Part shown: one piece after another, positions 33,483-46,129 of the stretch
How the letters are laid out: each line of letters begins with the position of its first letter
Position numbering within the stretch: position 1 is the first letter of the stretch
Assembly (NCBI GenBank): GCA_949128115.1
Contig: OX421964.1
Coordinates: 46,230,601 to 46,294,600 of the forward strand
From: Anaspis maculata
Lineage: Eukaryota > Arthropoda > Insecta > Coleoptera > Scraptiidae
Direction: 5' to 3'
Length of the DNA stretch: 64,000 bases
The notes under the pieces: model-generated
What the model was told of the DNA's origin: nothing
Databases searched by the model: none
The model's input: only the letters and a program-made list of their open reading frames with translations
Program-made: the position numbers and the translations under genes

Positions 33483-34567
33483 TACCGGGTGATCATTTGA
33501 AAACTATCCACCTGCAATATCTCCCGATTCTTAGTGCAAATGTCTTTGAGCAAAAACAGGTCAATTTTTATATCGAGGGGGACATCTAAAACATACATTG
33601 GAGAATTTATATCTTAAGCCCCCTCGCCCCACTCACCCCAACTTTGAAATTTCAAATGACACCACCTACCTTGCGATACGTCAAAATAAAGAGAATAAAA
33701 TTCTCTTTCTAAAAAAAATATTTAAAATTTTTTCAACTCCACCCCCTGTTCTTCCTAAAATTCTCTGAGTGTCCAAGTTAATATTCTTGACCTCCATTTC
33801 CCTTCAATACAGTGAACGTCATCCTGCACAGCATCGAAAGAGAAAATTTTCTATAAAAAAAGTGCAACCCAAATTCACCCCTTCGCTCCCCCCACCTGAC
33901 CTCAAAAATTTAAAATGTCAATACCCACTTTGTAATACATCAAATTAAAGGAAATTGAATTCTCTTCCTGAAAGAGATTTTTTCACAATTTTTAAAGCCC
34001 CCCATCTCCCCCTTAGAATACTCCAAATAGCCAATTTATTGGGGGAGGGGTAGAAAATTTCGAAAAAATTATTTTCAGAAAGAGAATTCAATTCCCTTCA
34101 ATTTGATGTGTCACAAAGTAGGTGGTGTTTTGTTAAATTTGGGAGTTGAGGGGGGGGGGAGAACAAAGGGGGGAATTTGGGTAGCACTTTTTCCACCAAA
34201 AATTTTCTTTTTCGATGCTATCTAGGATGACGCCGACTAAATTGAGAAAAAAATGAGGGGTCCAGAATATAAAATGGGACAGTCAAAAAAATTTCAGGGT
34301 AAAGGGGGTGGGGTTAAAAAAATTTAAAATATTTTTTCAGAAAGAAAATTTAATTTCCTTCAATTTGATATATCGCAAGGTGGGTAGTGTCATTTGAAAT
34401 TTTAAAGTTGGGGTAAGTGGGGGCGAGGGGGGTGAATATAGAAATTTGCCAATATATGTTTTGGTTGTCCCCCTCGATATAAAAATCGACCTGTTTTTGC
34501 TCGAAAAAATATTCACTAGGAATCGGGAGTTATTACAGGTGGATAGTTTTCAAATGATCACCCGGTA
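33483..34567. mobile_element. Complete FB-B foldback element with TA target duplication
   Basis: CCGGGTGATCATTTGAAAAC begins at 33485 and its complement ends at 34565, with TA on both sides (33483-33484, 34566-34567). The arms run inward through CTATCCACCTGCAATA, GAGCAAAAACAGGTC, TATCGAGGGGGACATCTAAA and CCTTGCGATAC. The element is about 1.08 kb, has no transposase and is palindromic over most of its length. It is the best reference copy for partial ones at 12650, 14560, 35270 and 49605. TA duplication and non-coding content fit a Tc1/mariner-mobilised MITE (inference). Confidence 0.85.
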
Positions 34568-35269
34568 TGTAATAACTAAGCTTTCGTACGTCGCTTGTTT
34601 TGCCGTCTCTTCCAGCTCGGGTGGAGTAAAGGAATCTTCTGAATCTGAACAATCTATTGCTATAGCCGATCACTTTCGTTATTGAAAGCCGAACTTCCCA
34701 CGTACAACAACCACAACGAAACTCAGAAGCTAGATGTCAGTTTGAAAAATTAATTATTTCAAACTGACATGCCGGCACTGTATCCCGTCAAATATTATTA
34801 TTGCCCGCTTTCAAAAAGCGGGACTAAAATTCTACTTTAGTCCCGCAAAAGTGGGAGTAAAGTTGTTGTTATCGTTACGGTATTGCGAAAAGGTTTTTTT
34901 TGTCTCCCGGGTATCACACAACCCACCTGGGTTATCATGTATTTTTTTTCCACCTGGGTAATGCTAGGTTGATATCGTTGAAATTTTTTCAACCAAAACA
35001 CAGGTGAGAGAGCCTTTATTCTGGCTTGTAGAACTACCCGAACTGTCTGATCTTTTCTTTGTAATAAAAAATACGCGACAAGTGCGTGTCACCCCAACTT
35101 TGTTTTTGTAGACAAGTAATCGCTCGCAGCCATATTTTGTATTCCCATCAAGATCTCTTCTTGAAGTAACTGCATGCATGGGTTTGCATTTCACTTCACT
35201 CAAAAATTTGATCCTGTGTTCAGTACCGAACTAAAATTTGATACCACCTTTGTGCAATCGGGCATCACA
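34568..35269. other. Non-coding stretch with short hairpins
   Basis: ATGTCAGTTTGAAA-AATTAATT-TTTCAAACTGACAT forms a hairpin at about 34734-34770. A GGGACTAAA/TTTAGTCCC hairpin lies at about 34820-34846. No gene is recognised. Confidence 0.5.
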
Positions 35270-35545
35270 GAATTTCAGAAAAAAAGGGGTGGAGTTGAAA
35301 ATATTTTTCAGAAAGAAAATTCAATTCTCTTAAGTTAGATGTACTTATCGCAGAGCATAAGGTGGTGTCATTTGAAATTTCGAAGTTGAGGTGGGTGGGG
35401 GCAAAGGGGCTGACTATAGAAATTTGTCAATGTATGTTCAAGTGTCCCTCTCATACTTAATAAAAATTGACCTGCTTGCTTGTGATAGAAGAAATATCCA
35501 CTAGCAATCGGAAGTTATTGCTCAAATAATGATCACCCGATATAA
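35270..35545. repeat. FB-B right-arm fragment
   Basis: GGGGTGGAGTTGAAAATATTT, CAGAAAGAAAATTCAATTCTC, GTGTCATTTGAAATTTCGAAG and a terminal GATCACCCGATA follow the FB-B right arm. The left arm is absent. Confidence 0.7.
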
Positions 35546-38500
35546 AAATTGTTGATTACAAAGTTGTAAGGAATTCAACGACATACAAAAACTCCGCGAG
35601 GGCATATCATATCTAACTTTTTTAGCCTAGCTGCTAATCACATTCAAAGTTACCTTTTAGTTCAGTAAAATAGAAAAAAGCCTTGACGAGGCGACGTGAC
35701 ATTCCTTCTTGAATGCTGTAAGAACAAGAAGAACAAGATATATCCGAAACTTAAAAGAAACGCAGTTGTAGATATATTCTACAAGAAAATCCTTATGACC
35801 AATCATTGGTTTTTCTATAGTTCGACCGTGAATAATAACGTTCCAAATTGCGTTCAAAATTTGCGGTTAAAATATATTTTATTTTGCTTCCGCCTTTTTT
35901 AATATTGAAATTTAGGTCATTTTGGTATTTGTCTTTTGTAGCGTATTCATCACTCTATCCAGTATCATCTTATATATTCTATATCATGATTAATGTGTTT
36001 GCTAAAATCAGTTGAAAACAAAAATTAGGCGAGGAAGTTGCTCGGAGTTTTTTCTGGCCCACCCGGTACTAAGAGTTCGTTTTGTAAGTACATGATAAAA
36101 TTATAAATTCTCTGAATTTATAGATTTCTTATAAATTATAAGAAAACACAAAGTAGTTTCAACATAAACGCCCTTATACGTTTCAGTGAATTGACTCAAG
36201 AATCAGAATAATAGTTTTTGATGGAAGTCAAATTTCATACTCAATATCAAAATTGATGATCGCACGACCCACGTAAGGAAAATAACACTTTTGTTTTTAA
36301 TTGATGGTGTTTCCATCTGTCGCTCGTATGCAGTTTCGGCCCGAGCCCACATATAGCACAAACCGTTTCGAAATACCTCAAATTCGTTAAAAATAATTAA
36401 TGGTTTTAATTTTTCATATATTACCGAACGAACGCCGCCAGTATGGCACTCGGTGAGCCTTACCCCTCAAATCCTTCCAACCCATCCACACATGGAATCC
36501 TTTCCTCCGTCCTTTTTCGTTGTACCACAATCAAACAGAGATATCCACCACTCCAGTGCTATTTCCAAATGGATGAAAAGGTAGGTATAGGTACCAGAAG
36601 AATATTTATGGCATATCATTTAATTAGCCGCCCTTGTAATTGGCCAGGTTAATTTACGACGTCACGTCACGTGCTTTACACGAGCCGAGGCCATCTGTGA
36701 TCCAATTTGATGACACAACAGTTGGCATGGCTGGTGGCGGTGCGATGGTCATCCCCCATCCTATACCTATGCCCGTACGACCCTGGATGGTGTGTGCTTT
36801 ATTGTTTTTACGGCGCGGCAACTTTGTTTTACTTTATTCGGCCCCAAACAGAGTTTTGTATCTACCTGACTTGAGGGTGTTTCTTTAATTGGCCAACACC
36901 TGTTGAAAGGGCCCGGGAGCACATGTTGAAAGAAATTCCGTGACGCCGGCTCTCCTCATTCAGGAGCTCTTTTGAACACTCGAAGCTGTAATTACTGGTG
37001 GGTTTGTATGTGGTCAAGAGGAGCTTAACGTCACGTAGTGATGAGGTTGAATTTGGAATAACAAAACAGATCAATGAAGTGTTGAAATTAAGACGAAGAA
37101 AGTCAGGTAGATGTACCTACAAACCGGAGTTGAAGGGTTTGCCAAGTCTTTGTGGTTTGCTTCAGCAGTTAAGCGCGCGGCGCCGTGACTGAGGAATAAT
37201 AATTTTTTCAATTTGGGTACTTTTCTGTTCTTTAGTGAACAATTAAGTGGGCATCAATGAGACATAGACGTTTCCTGAAATAGTAATAAAGTGGCTATGG
37301 CTCAAAAACTACTTGTCCTAGAAAAACAAAATTTTCAATCTAAAGATGAATCATTTAAAATTATGAGAATTTTTTTGACAAGATGTTTTCGAAACACCGT
37401 GTATTCTAGAAGACCCTTTTTTTCTAGAAAATCATGATTAATAAAAGATATGATGTAAATTTAGTTCTTCTAGTCTAGAACACGTAGATTTCCAGTATAT
37501 TGAAACCCCTCTAACTTTTTAGCTTATGCGCCTGAATGGATAGGCAACCCAACATACTTCAATTTAATTTAACTTATTTGGAATAAGTCACTTTTCCCGC
37601 TTTTGGAACTGCTTGGCCGGTGATCATCCAGTATCAGAAGACCATCCTGTTGTGCTTCCTTCTTGTGGCTCGAGGATAGAGATCCGGGCGTGTTGAGATC
37701 GAGTTCACCTCTAGTTTGATCGCAGCAAGACACAGAAGTTAGTTGTAACATAAAATTATTGTAGTGACTTCTACGAGTATACATGTCAAAGTGTTTAAAT
37801 AAAGGCTTGTTCCTATACCTAATCCTACCTCGACGCTGTTTACTAGGATAGCTAAGTTTTCCCAAGTGTTCCCTAAAAGATGAGTTTCCCCTGATAATTA
37901 TTTCAAAGCCGACACACATCAAAACTCCGATGAACACCTGATTCTACACTTTGACCAACATTCAAACTTCGTTTGGGTAGCGTGGTTTGAAATTCGTATC
38001 GTGGATTCATCAGATTCAACATTTATGTTAGTGTTATAGGTTATGTTAGGGTTCGGCCCAGCGTCTAGACACCGAAAAATGCTCCCTACCTACAATCTAA
38101 GTTCGTGGGCCGGTGCGTGCGGGGCTCCTCCCATATGGATCTCTTTTCAAAGGCTGCGTCTCTTATATCTGGATTGTTCTTTTCGCTTTGCTCTTTTGAG
38201 GCTATGGTTTCTTTTGCCCGTTTTGGAAAGGATTGGATATGGCTGTGCCTTTGTGAAGAACTGGACCTATTATTCACCTTGAATTGTCCTTGAAGCTTAG
38301 AGGGATATCACGAGCGCGAGTGTCTAGCCGGGATCGGGAATGTTAAACCCAGTTTCACCCTTCCAAAAACTTCGTAACCAATGGTATAAGCGAACAATCA
38401 CTCAAGTCAGGGTATCAAATTCTCATGAATCGCTTTCGTTTTGCGATTTGCAATCTACCAGGAGCTGCTCCGGGTAGATCACTAGATAGAAAAAATAGAT

Positions 38501-41479
38501 ATAGACAATACAAATATAAAAGACCATATGTCATCGCGGATTTTAACGGTTGCGTAGGAACCAGGCAAGTCCATCATTCAAAAAAAGGTTGGCTGATTTT
38601 TGATGCCCCAATATCCGTGACGACGGTGGTGATAACATATGGTCTACTCTATTTGTATTGTCTATACATACATACCAATCACGGCTCAGCTGCATCTACT
38701 TTCTTTGTCTAGTGATCTACCCCGAGCAGCTTCTGCCGACAAAACGAAAGCCCTTATGTAAAGATATTTTTGACTGTGCCCCGTACTGTTTTGTGTTTGA
38801 ACCCATAGTTGGTAAAAAAACTACAAAGGTGCTCATCGACGAATTAACGCGAAAAGGCTTTGAAACAACTATTGTTCCCTAAAAATAAATATCCGACCGC
38901 TAACCAACTCTTGAGTCCTAACAATTCATTAAAGGTGCAAATTTCTCAAATTGCGCGTCGTAAGTGTACAGGTAATTAGACGAACAGCTTCTAATAGATT
39001 TTTCATTTCACGATTAAACAACCTCTTTTGAGCTCAGGTGAATGCTACAACAAATTAATCAGTCACGCGATAACCAGACGGACGTTCCTCTAGGTGTAAC
39101 TCCTCCCCATAACATTCGTCAATTATAATAATTCTCTTGTAACTGATAATCCAACCAACATGGAAATCTGAATAACTGCGGTTGCACGCTGGAACAAAGT
39201 CATTAGTTCCAAAAAGCGGGAGGAGTGTTCGTTGTCCTAACAGAATTACGTGTTCCTTAATAACAATTTCCTCAGCTGGAATCCCCAACACAAGAAACAC
39301 AAATTCCCTAACTGTGCGATTCAGTTTACCATTACCGCACGCTGTGCGATTTACTCCACAGAATACGTCACGCTGTGGGTAAGGACTCACTCACTGATCA
39401 TGCGGTATTCATCACTTATGGTAGTCGTCGTAAGTGAAATCAGCTGCAGCTTTGTCTAACTTTATAAAGCTTAATCCGCACAGGCGATACTTAGGCGATA
39501 TCGCAGACATTTTGCGATATGTCATTCCTTTTGACATATTGGCAACGAAAACAATTACAATTTAGCTGTATATCGCCAAAATCGTGTGATCAACGCCCGG
39601 ATCACCGCTGCTGTACCAACCCATCACTCGCAGCGCAGCTTTAAGAGGATCGACGGGACTCTGGGGAACTTGCTGGTGCTCCAACATGCCATCCGGCCAC
39701 TATGTATAATATCTCTGTAGGTATTCGCTTTGATATCTCGAAGATCTCTTGGGTTTTCTTTGAATCACATTTCTGGTTTCGCTTGCTGTACCTATCTAAC
39801 CAAGAAGAACATCAATAATTATACCAAAATTAATGTTATGCACACTAAGTGGCATAATTAATTAATTTATAAATGCCCTCATAAATGGCGAAATATTAGT
39901 TCCATCAAATCAAGCTCGAGATAACGCGACCACAATAATTTGTGGTGAGTGCTATCGGTCGATCTGAGTGAATCCAATTTATCAAAAGCTTTATCAATCC
40001 AACAGTGGCCATTTATAATTCGTCCGGAATTAGAATGGTATGCCTGCTGCTTGGCTTGCTAGTCTTGAGCTGAGACTGTATGCATGTGTGTGTTTGTGTA
40101 AGTCTGGCGTTCATTTACATATCACGATTCCAGTGTCTAATTTACAAATTACAATGGTAAAACATGCTAAAACAGCGACCGGTCCCCTTTCAATAATGGG
40201 CGGGATGGCTGGACGTCAATCGTGAAATCGACCGCCATTTGTCTACGTGCCCACGTTTTATGCGTAGAGGTGATGTCACTTGAAAAAATCACCTTTCAGA
40301 AGCAAGCAAGGTGCTTCGGCTGCGGTGGATCTCATGAATTTTGTATAAAGACCAGTTTGATGCGCTGCCATTTTATCTAATCGTTAATTTATTGTCCCAG
40401 CAACCTGACGACTTGCGTGACAAATCATCTCTGCCCAATGATTCATGACTGGAATCAATCCATTTTTTTTTCACGAGAATTCAACCACGTTTCTACTAAA
40501 TTCAACAAACTAATTCTTCAATGCACTTTGTTTTGTCCTTTTTCGATTTATTGAAACCTTCACGTGATGTGAATCTCTGTCATCCATCAGTATGGTAGAT
40601 GAATCCTCTTGATGACCCGAGCGCTCATTAGAATTATTATGGTCTTAGTCGACGTTACGTGGAAACTCTTTGTTCATCTTTCTGTGGAGAATATCGGGAC
40701 TTGCTTGACAACAAAATTACTTTATTAACAATTAAGAAACGATGCAACCTAATTTGGGTCTTTCCAAAATATTCAAATGTATACCACTGTGCAACCGACA
40801 ACGCTCGATATCTGATGGCAGATGGCTGATGGCTCGGCTATACTGATGAAGAAAAGCAACGTGTGATCAAACTGCAAACCCGACCAAATGGTGGATGCGC
40901 TGCCAAAACATCGTGGTTTGAAATTATCGGTATTAGTCGTTCAAGATGCAAAAATGCATAACTAGTAGTGGAGTCGGTAGGTAGACTAAAATTTCGTGCA
41001 TGTTTGAGTGTTGCAGTGCTATTTGGTACAAATATTCTTGAGACCAAATTCCATATAAAGACTGGGTTAAAATTGAGATGCAAAATGTTTCAATAAATGA
41101 TCTTTGTAGGCACTAATCCCATTTTAAAGCCACAAAAAAATCCCATCAGGAGGCACCTTAGAAAAGCTCAAAGTTTGGACACAAAATATTCAAAAAATAA
41201 TTTAATTTGACATCGATTCAATATAATTCAATTCAATCGGATCCGAGCCTCGATCCGCTCGACTCAAGTCAAGTCGGCCAAAGCACCGGATCGACTTGAA
41301 CTGCTCCATCCGATTGAAATCTCATTTCTGACGACGGGGATTTTTTTTTTTTTGCCCTGCATCAACAGATTGGTTATTGGCAGGTTTTTGCCGTCGGGGT
41401 TTTTACTTTAACGATAACAATGAGGACGATGACAGCGAAGTACCTACTGTAAAATTTGCATCTTTGGATCAGTGGGGGA
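35546..41479. other. Long unique non-coding stretch
   Basis: Nearly 6 kb with no convincing gene. Frames up to 122 codons occur on either strand without domains. The sequence has the mixed composition of ordinary intergenic or intronic insect DNA. TACCTA words recur (for example near 36585, 38090). A small inverted motif GCGATATCGCAGACATTTTGCGATAT lies near 39495-39520. Introns of a large host gene cannot be excluded. Confidence 0.35.
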
Positions 41480-41672
41480 TTTATCAGTGGGGTTTTGTTT
41501 CGATGGCTTTCTCGTTTTATCCCTCTTCCCGGGGCATCACCACACGATAGTAGATAGATGCCCCAGTACTAAGAGACGCGTGAAAAAGTCCATCTGGCCC
41601 AGTGCAGATTTGAACCCGAGACCTTCGCCTTTGAAAGCGAGGCCGAGCTCACCGTGCTACCGACTGGGTTAC
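41480..41672 (-). mobile_element. tRNA-derived SINE candidate
   Basis: On the minus strand TAACCCAGTCGG (41671-41660) fits a Pol III A box with one change, and GGTTCAAATCT (41617-41607) fits a B box, about 54 bp apart as in tRNA genes. Between them CCTCGCTTTCAAAGGCGAAGG resembles an anticodon arm with an over-long loop. The 5' acceptor strand does not pair properly with the 3' side, and about 130 bp of unrelated sequence follow the B box. That favours a SINE over a functional tRNA. The 3' limit is approximate. Confidence 0.5.
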
Positions 41673-42365
41673 GACGGGGAGTTGAAATTTGTGAAAACAA
41701 GACATCGGATTTTGGCAAGGTATTTTTTCTTCCAATTTTCGCAAACGAACCGCATTTTAAGTTGAGGGTGAGAATTTTCCGAATTGTTTGCTGAATTTGT
41801 CAAGATTTTTTCGAAAATTTCATAATTCATTCACTTTTTTCAAGGGAATTGACATTTTAAATAATTCGTTTCAGTTTCTTGTTACGTTTTCGCGGGGAAA
41901 ATTCGGCTTTTCGGGGAAAATTTCGAGAAATTGGGTGTGAAATGCCGACCGGGGGGTTTTGGGGATCTAGTGTCGTCCAGTACGGGCCATTTGGCGGTTT
42001 TTTTTTTGGAATTTTGCCGAAAAATGTTGAAAAATCAGAGCACGGCAAGGCCAATCTGACAGGAACGTCAATGATGACGTTTTCGATTTCGAAAAGGAGC
42101 GCACACAACACTTCGGCATTTGAACAGTGCTTTTGGAATAACAATGACCCGGTCAGGGTACAAAATGTGACCGTAGTGGTACAGTACACCCTTGGCCCTT
42201 CACCAGGCACCACAAACACAAGGTCCCTTTCAAATTAAACGAGATATGAATCAAAATTTCCAGGTGGGCTCTGGTATTGGAGAAGTAATTTGATCAACAC
42301 AGGGGAACTAAGGAAGCGAAATGGATATAACAGGTACTAACAATAAATTTACACTGGGCCAGATT
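41673..42365. other. Stretch with long open frames on both strands
   Basis: About 41857-42238 is open for about 120 codons on both strands, but both frames begin at non-ATG codons, contain low-complexity segments (GGTTTTTTTTTTGG) and show no domain, so I do not call genes. Confidence 0.3.
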
Positions 42366-42719
42366 TTAGCAGTTCACATTTGCAAAAAAGTGGCCTCTCT
42401 CGTTCTTTAGAAGTAAATTCTTTGGCGAGTGCACACCTTTTTTTGACGCAAGTTGTTTGACGGGAATTCCAGGATGATGTGCCGCAGGCTTTCGGCTGTA
42501 CCATCGCAAACGGTTTACCTTTCCGTTTGCAAACTTTTTGAGCGCTTCGTTGCCTATTTTTACTAATTTTGGATGGAAATACGGCGTCATTTCTACAGGT
42601 TCGATGTAAACAATGTAAATGTCGAATGTGGCGTTGGCCGTTGACGTGAAGTTGCCGCCAAGTGGAATGGTTATGAATCCGCAGACAACTTCATGTTTGG
42701 TTGGAAATAAAACATTCAA
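42366..42719 (-). pseudogene. Unidentified open frame, possible exon or remnant of a captured gene
   Basis: About 117 codons are open on the minus strand, and the composition looks coding: mixed third positions and an alternating hydrophobic, beta-strand-like segment (NFTSTANATFDIYIVYIE). A basic C-terminal part follows (KQLASKKGVHSPKN). The first codon is TTG, a stop lies a few codons upstream, and the first ATG is well inside, so the N-terminus is missing or supplied by splicing. I do not recognise the family. A host exon, a transposon protein end or an old viral insertion are all possible. Confidence 0.3.
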
Positions 42720-42792
42720 AAAAATTACACAGTATCACCATAATATAGAGGAAAGCGTCTACAATCAAGCTTTTGTTTTCTTTCGTCTTCAC

Positions 42793-44252
42793 CTATTGGC
42801 GAAAATCTTTTCCGCGTGGTGGCGCTGTACGCAATCAAACACGGTGGCCCAAGGGGCCTTGACAAATAGGTATAAACGCAGTGCGCATTTGCATCACAAC
42901 AGCTGTCAACAGTGATAGCTGTCAGTGAAAGCTCAACAGTGGGCCAAGAACTGGGGGTTCGTTGGGAATGGAATTTCGTTGCAGTATCTCTCACTTATTT
43001 TTGTTTTAGAAAATGCCGATAATACAGATTCATTTGCCCAATATTTATGGTCATGTTGGTGACCAAATCAGCCCCCTCTCGACAAAGTGCGAAGAAGTGA
43101 TTGAGACAGGTCATTTAATCGTGTGTGGGGTGACTGAGGCTCACTGCGACTGTGAGACTCTTGTGCTTTGTTATGTCTCATAAATGGATCATTGAAAACC
43201 ATTTGGAGGTTAGGTTCTGTGGCCCAGTTGTTAGAACAGTGTGGTGAACTCGTGAAGTCATCTCCGATAAGCCAGTGAGAGCAGCCGGAGAGCCTGCATG
43301 GAGATCAACGCCAGCGGTATTGAGAGAAGAGACCTGCCCTGCAAATCAGAATCCGTCACTCGCCTCATCAGTTCAGATTTAGAACAACTTAATCGATATG
43401 AAAATATTTTCCATTGTAGAAACACTAACATCAACCGATATGATGCTATGATTAAACTTATGATTGAAGAATACTCAATTATTATCAATAAACTATGATT
43501 TTTATTATTCTAGACAGCGGTAAATGCTTATTAGCTACTGAAATTGTACTTTACAGTCAATGTATGAGTCGTTCCATCACTCCAAAAGAATGTTTATCTT
43601 TCTGGCCTAAGCAATCATTGTTGGCTCATTTTCGTGATGCATCCTGTTGTACCTATGCCTTGTCTTGTGGAGGCTTAGTATTTCCACCTTGTACCTATGC
43701 AAGCACAGAGTAAGAATCTTGCTGTACTGAATACTCCACCATCGCTTCAGAGATAAGTATATGATGCAACAGGAAGCCTTATTCATACAAGCCGTCGTAG
43801 CAGTTCAGCTAGGCACGAGTCTCACACATCTCAACACCTGTAATATAATGTATAAGTACGCATTCAGAAATTGCATTTTTCGGCCAGCATTTCACCAACT
43901 TACGTACCAGCTTTTGTTGCTGCATTGTGCATTGTGTCCTCGATTGTGTCCATCGGCGTATACTAACGCAGTAATTCAAGTCAAACTATAACACTCACTC
44001 GCTCACATTCACGACGATGTGGAAAACCAGGAAAACAAGGAAGACAAAAAAATTGAATCATTTATTTTTCAACATTTCAACTGTCAAAACTGTCAATATT
44101 CTATGATTTGGAGTAGGTACTGTCAACTGTCGAGTGCTACTGCGCTACTGTGCTGGGGGCTGTGCGCTGGGTACCTATTTGTCAAGGCCCCTTGGGCCAC
44201 CATGTTTTATTGCGTTCAGCGCCTTCTGGTGGCTGCTGATTTTCGCCAATAA
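42793..44252. repeat. Inverted repeat pair, arms about 90 bp, 1.3 kb apart
   Basis: TTGGCGAAAATC, GTGGTGGCGCTG, ACGCAATCAAACACGGTGG and CCCAAGGGGCCTTGACAAAT at 42793-42880 recur as the reverse complement at about 44165-44252, at roughly 80% identity by eye. The region between has no recognised gene; frames up to 76 codons are short. It could be a DNA element with long inverted termini, or two copies of one repeat. Confidence 0.6.
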
Positions 44253-44859
44253 TCAGAACTGTTGGAAATTCGTTTCAAGAATGGCCCAGACACGATTCGT
44301 TTATAACCGACCTCCCTCGTCAATCGCGTCATGCAAGGCAGATCCAGAGGTGACCCGATACAATTCGTGGGATTTTCAATTATTCGGAGCTGAATAGGTG
44401 ATTTTTCGTTTTTTATGAGCGTTCACCATTTTGTTTTCAATCTCCAGTAAATCGACTTGGGAATTTCTTCACATATCCGTCTCTCTTGGCTATCGATTTT
44501 CAACAGTCAGATGTCAGATTTGAAATTTTGACGTGTCGGGGGGCGGAGTTGAGTGAAATCTTTTGACAGCTGACAGAAGCAACATTTTATTTGTATTTAT
44601 CAACCAATCGACGTGCAATTTCAAATACAGATATATACTTATGACGGAAACTCATTTCCATCAGTTGAATTTGACATTTTGACGTTTCCGAGGCCGAAAT
44701 TAATTGATTTGTTTCTGACATATGCACAATGCACATATGAGACGGCCGCCATCTTCTTTTGTATTTTTTTTTCATGTATCGACATGAAATTCTCTCCATT
44801 TGATGAATATCAATATCAATGCATTTTCCAACAGATCGGATTGTGATTTCCAACTTACA
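44253..44859. other. Non-coding stretch leading into a tandem array
   Basis: Diverged words of the following array (GACATTTTGACGTTTCC, AATTTGACATTTTGACG) already appear near 44665-44690. No gene is seen. Confidence 0.4.
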
Positions 44860-45225
44860 CCTGCTTTGGGTAGGCAATCGAGATGCATTTGTCAAATTTC
44901 GATTTTCGACGTTTCAAAAGGCCGCCATATTCACCTTTTGCATTTTTCTACCGATTAGATTGGAATTTTCAACCTGTAGGTACTTGCTTTGGCTAGGCAA
45001 TTGAGATGCATCTGTCAAATTTGACATTTTGACGTTCCAGAAGACCGCCATATTGAACTTTTGAATTTTTCAACTGATCCGATTGGGATTTTCAACCTAT
45101 ACCCACTTGAGGTTGACAATAAAAATGCGTCTGACAAATTTTGATTTTTGACGTTTCAAGAGACCGCCATATAGAACTTTTTCATTTTTCAACCGATCTG
45201 ATTGGGATTTCAAGCCTATTTGCGA
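44860..45225. repeat. Tandem repeat of about 120 bp, three clear units
   Basis: Units at about 44864-44984, 44985-45106 and 45107-45225 each contain AATCGAGATGCATCTGTCAA, GACGTTTCAAGAGACCGCC and ATATTGAACTTTTG, then CAACCGATCNGATTGGGATT. A further copy lies at 45548-45690 after an interruption, and diverged copies near 44620-44760. Units differ by many substitutions. Confidence 0.8.
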
Positions 45226-45547
45226 TTTTAACTATCGATGGGGGGCGCTGTAAATATGATCGAGGATTGTAAGTTTTTCTGTCACCTCTGTTATCGTGCG
45301 TTGCATAACGGTTGTATTTGTGGTATTTTAGTTAATTAATTATTGATTGCTATTTAATTCAAAAATAGTTCATTTTCTTGAGTAACTCGATCACCTATAC
45401 GAGAATTCTTACAATTCGTGCGATTGTCACTGGTTATTTGATAGAAGCGACAAAACTGAAATCACGTAAAAACCCACAAACTCGCCCCGCCATTTTAGCC
45501 GTCAGAGGGCGTCTAGATTTTTGAAATCACGAGATAAGAAAAGAAGA
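45226..45547. other. Non-coding interruption in the tandem array
   Basis: No gene or repeat recognised between the array units. Confidence 0.35.
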
Positions 45548-45690
45548 TAATCGAGATGCATCTGTTGAATTCAGCATTTTGACATTTCCAATGCCGCCAT
45601 ATTGAACTTTTGTATTTCTCAACAGATTACATTGAGATTTTAAACAAATACTTAGTCAAGATGGAAATCGAAATGCATTTGTCAAATTCG
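45548..45690. repeat. Detached unit of the 120 bp tandem repeat
   Basis: AATCGAGATGCATCTGTTGAA, GCATTTTGACATTTCC, GCCGCCATATTGAACTTTTG and CAACAGATTACATTGAGATT match the unit order of 44860-45225. Confidence 0.7.
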
Positions 45691-45734
45691 ACATTTTGCA
45701 CATACTTTTATTTCATGTCAATTTTTCCTACACA

Positions 45735-45859
45735 TACAGTATGTTCATTAAAAAATTCAATAATGGGAGGCCGTGGACCGATGATAACCTGGCCGTTTTC
45801 GGATCGAATGGCCTGCGTCACAGCCTCCCTTTATTGAAGTTTTTAATGAACATACGGTA
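45735..45859. mobile_element. Small Tc1/mariner-type MITE (about 120 bp)
   Basis: CAGTATGTTCATTAAAAA at 45737 pairs with its complement ending ACATACGG at 45857, and TA dinucleotides flank both sides (45735-45736, 45858-45859). The inverted arms extend about 35 bp to GGGAGGC / GCCTCCC. It is non-coding. TA flanks and a CAGTATGT-like end fit Tc1/mariner-derived MITEs. Confidence 0.75.
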
Positions 45860-45911
45860 TTTAAAAAGGCTCCTGAATAATACAAATACACACGGTTCTT
45901 CTTTTCTTCTC

Positions 45912-46129
45912 CAGGGCCGGCCTTACAGCTGTTGGCGCCCAAGGCGAAGTTCTGTAATGCGCCTTTTTATGAATGGAAAAATAGTATTTCAAAACGATTT
46001 TTTTCCAAGTGATAACAGTAGTGTTGATAATAATTGAAAATTGCACAAATTGTGAGTAAAAAAGCGCCACAAGCGAAATTTGGCGCCCGAGGCGGTCGCC
46101 TTGCTCGCCACACCCTAAAGCCGGCCCTG
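45912..46129. mobile_element. hAT-type MITE (218 bp) with 8 bp target duplication
   Basis: CAGGGCCGGCCTTA at 45912 is matched by the inverted end CCTAAAGCCGGCCCTG at 46129 (one mismatch in the first 12). Flanks TTCTTCTC (45904-45911) and TTCTTTTC (46130-46137) agree at 7 of 8 bases, the duplication size of hAT elements. The inside holds CGCCCAAGGCG and CGCCCGAGGCGG in opposed positions and has no coding capacity. Confidence 0.8.

Noticed and set aside
41600..41672. Functional tRNA gene
   Set aside because: Pol III boxes are present but the anticodon loop is over-long and the acceptor stem does not pair.
41857..42238. Long open frames on both strands
   Set aside because: Both begin with non-ATG codons, contain homopolymer-derived residues and have no recognisable domain.
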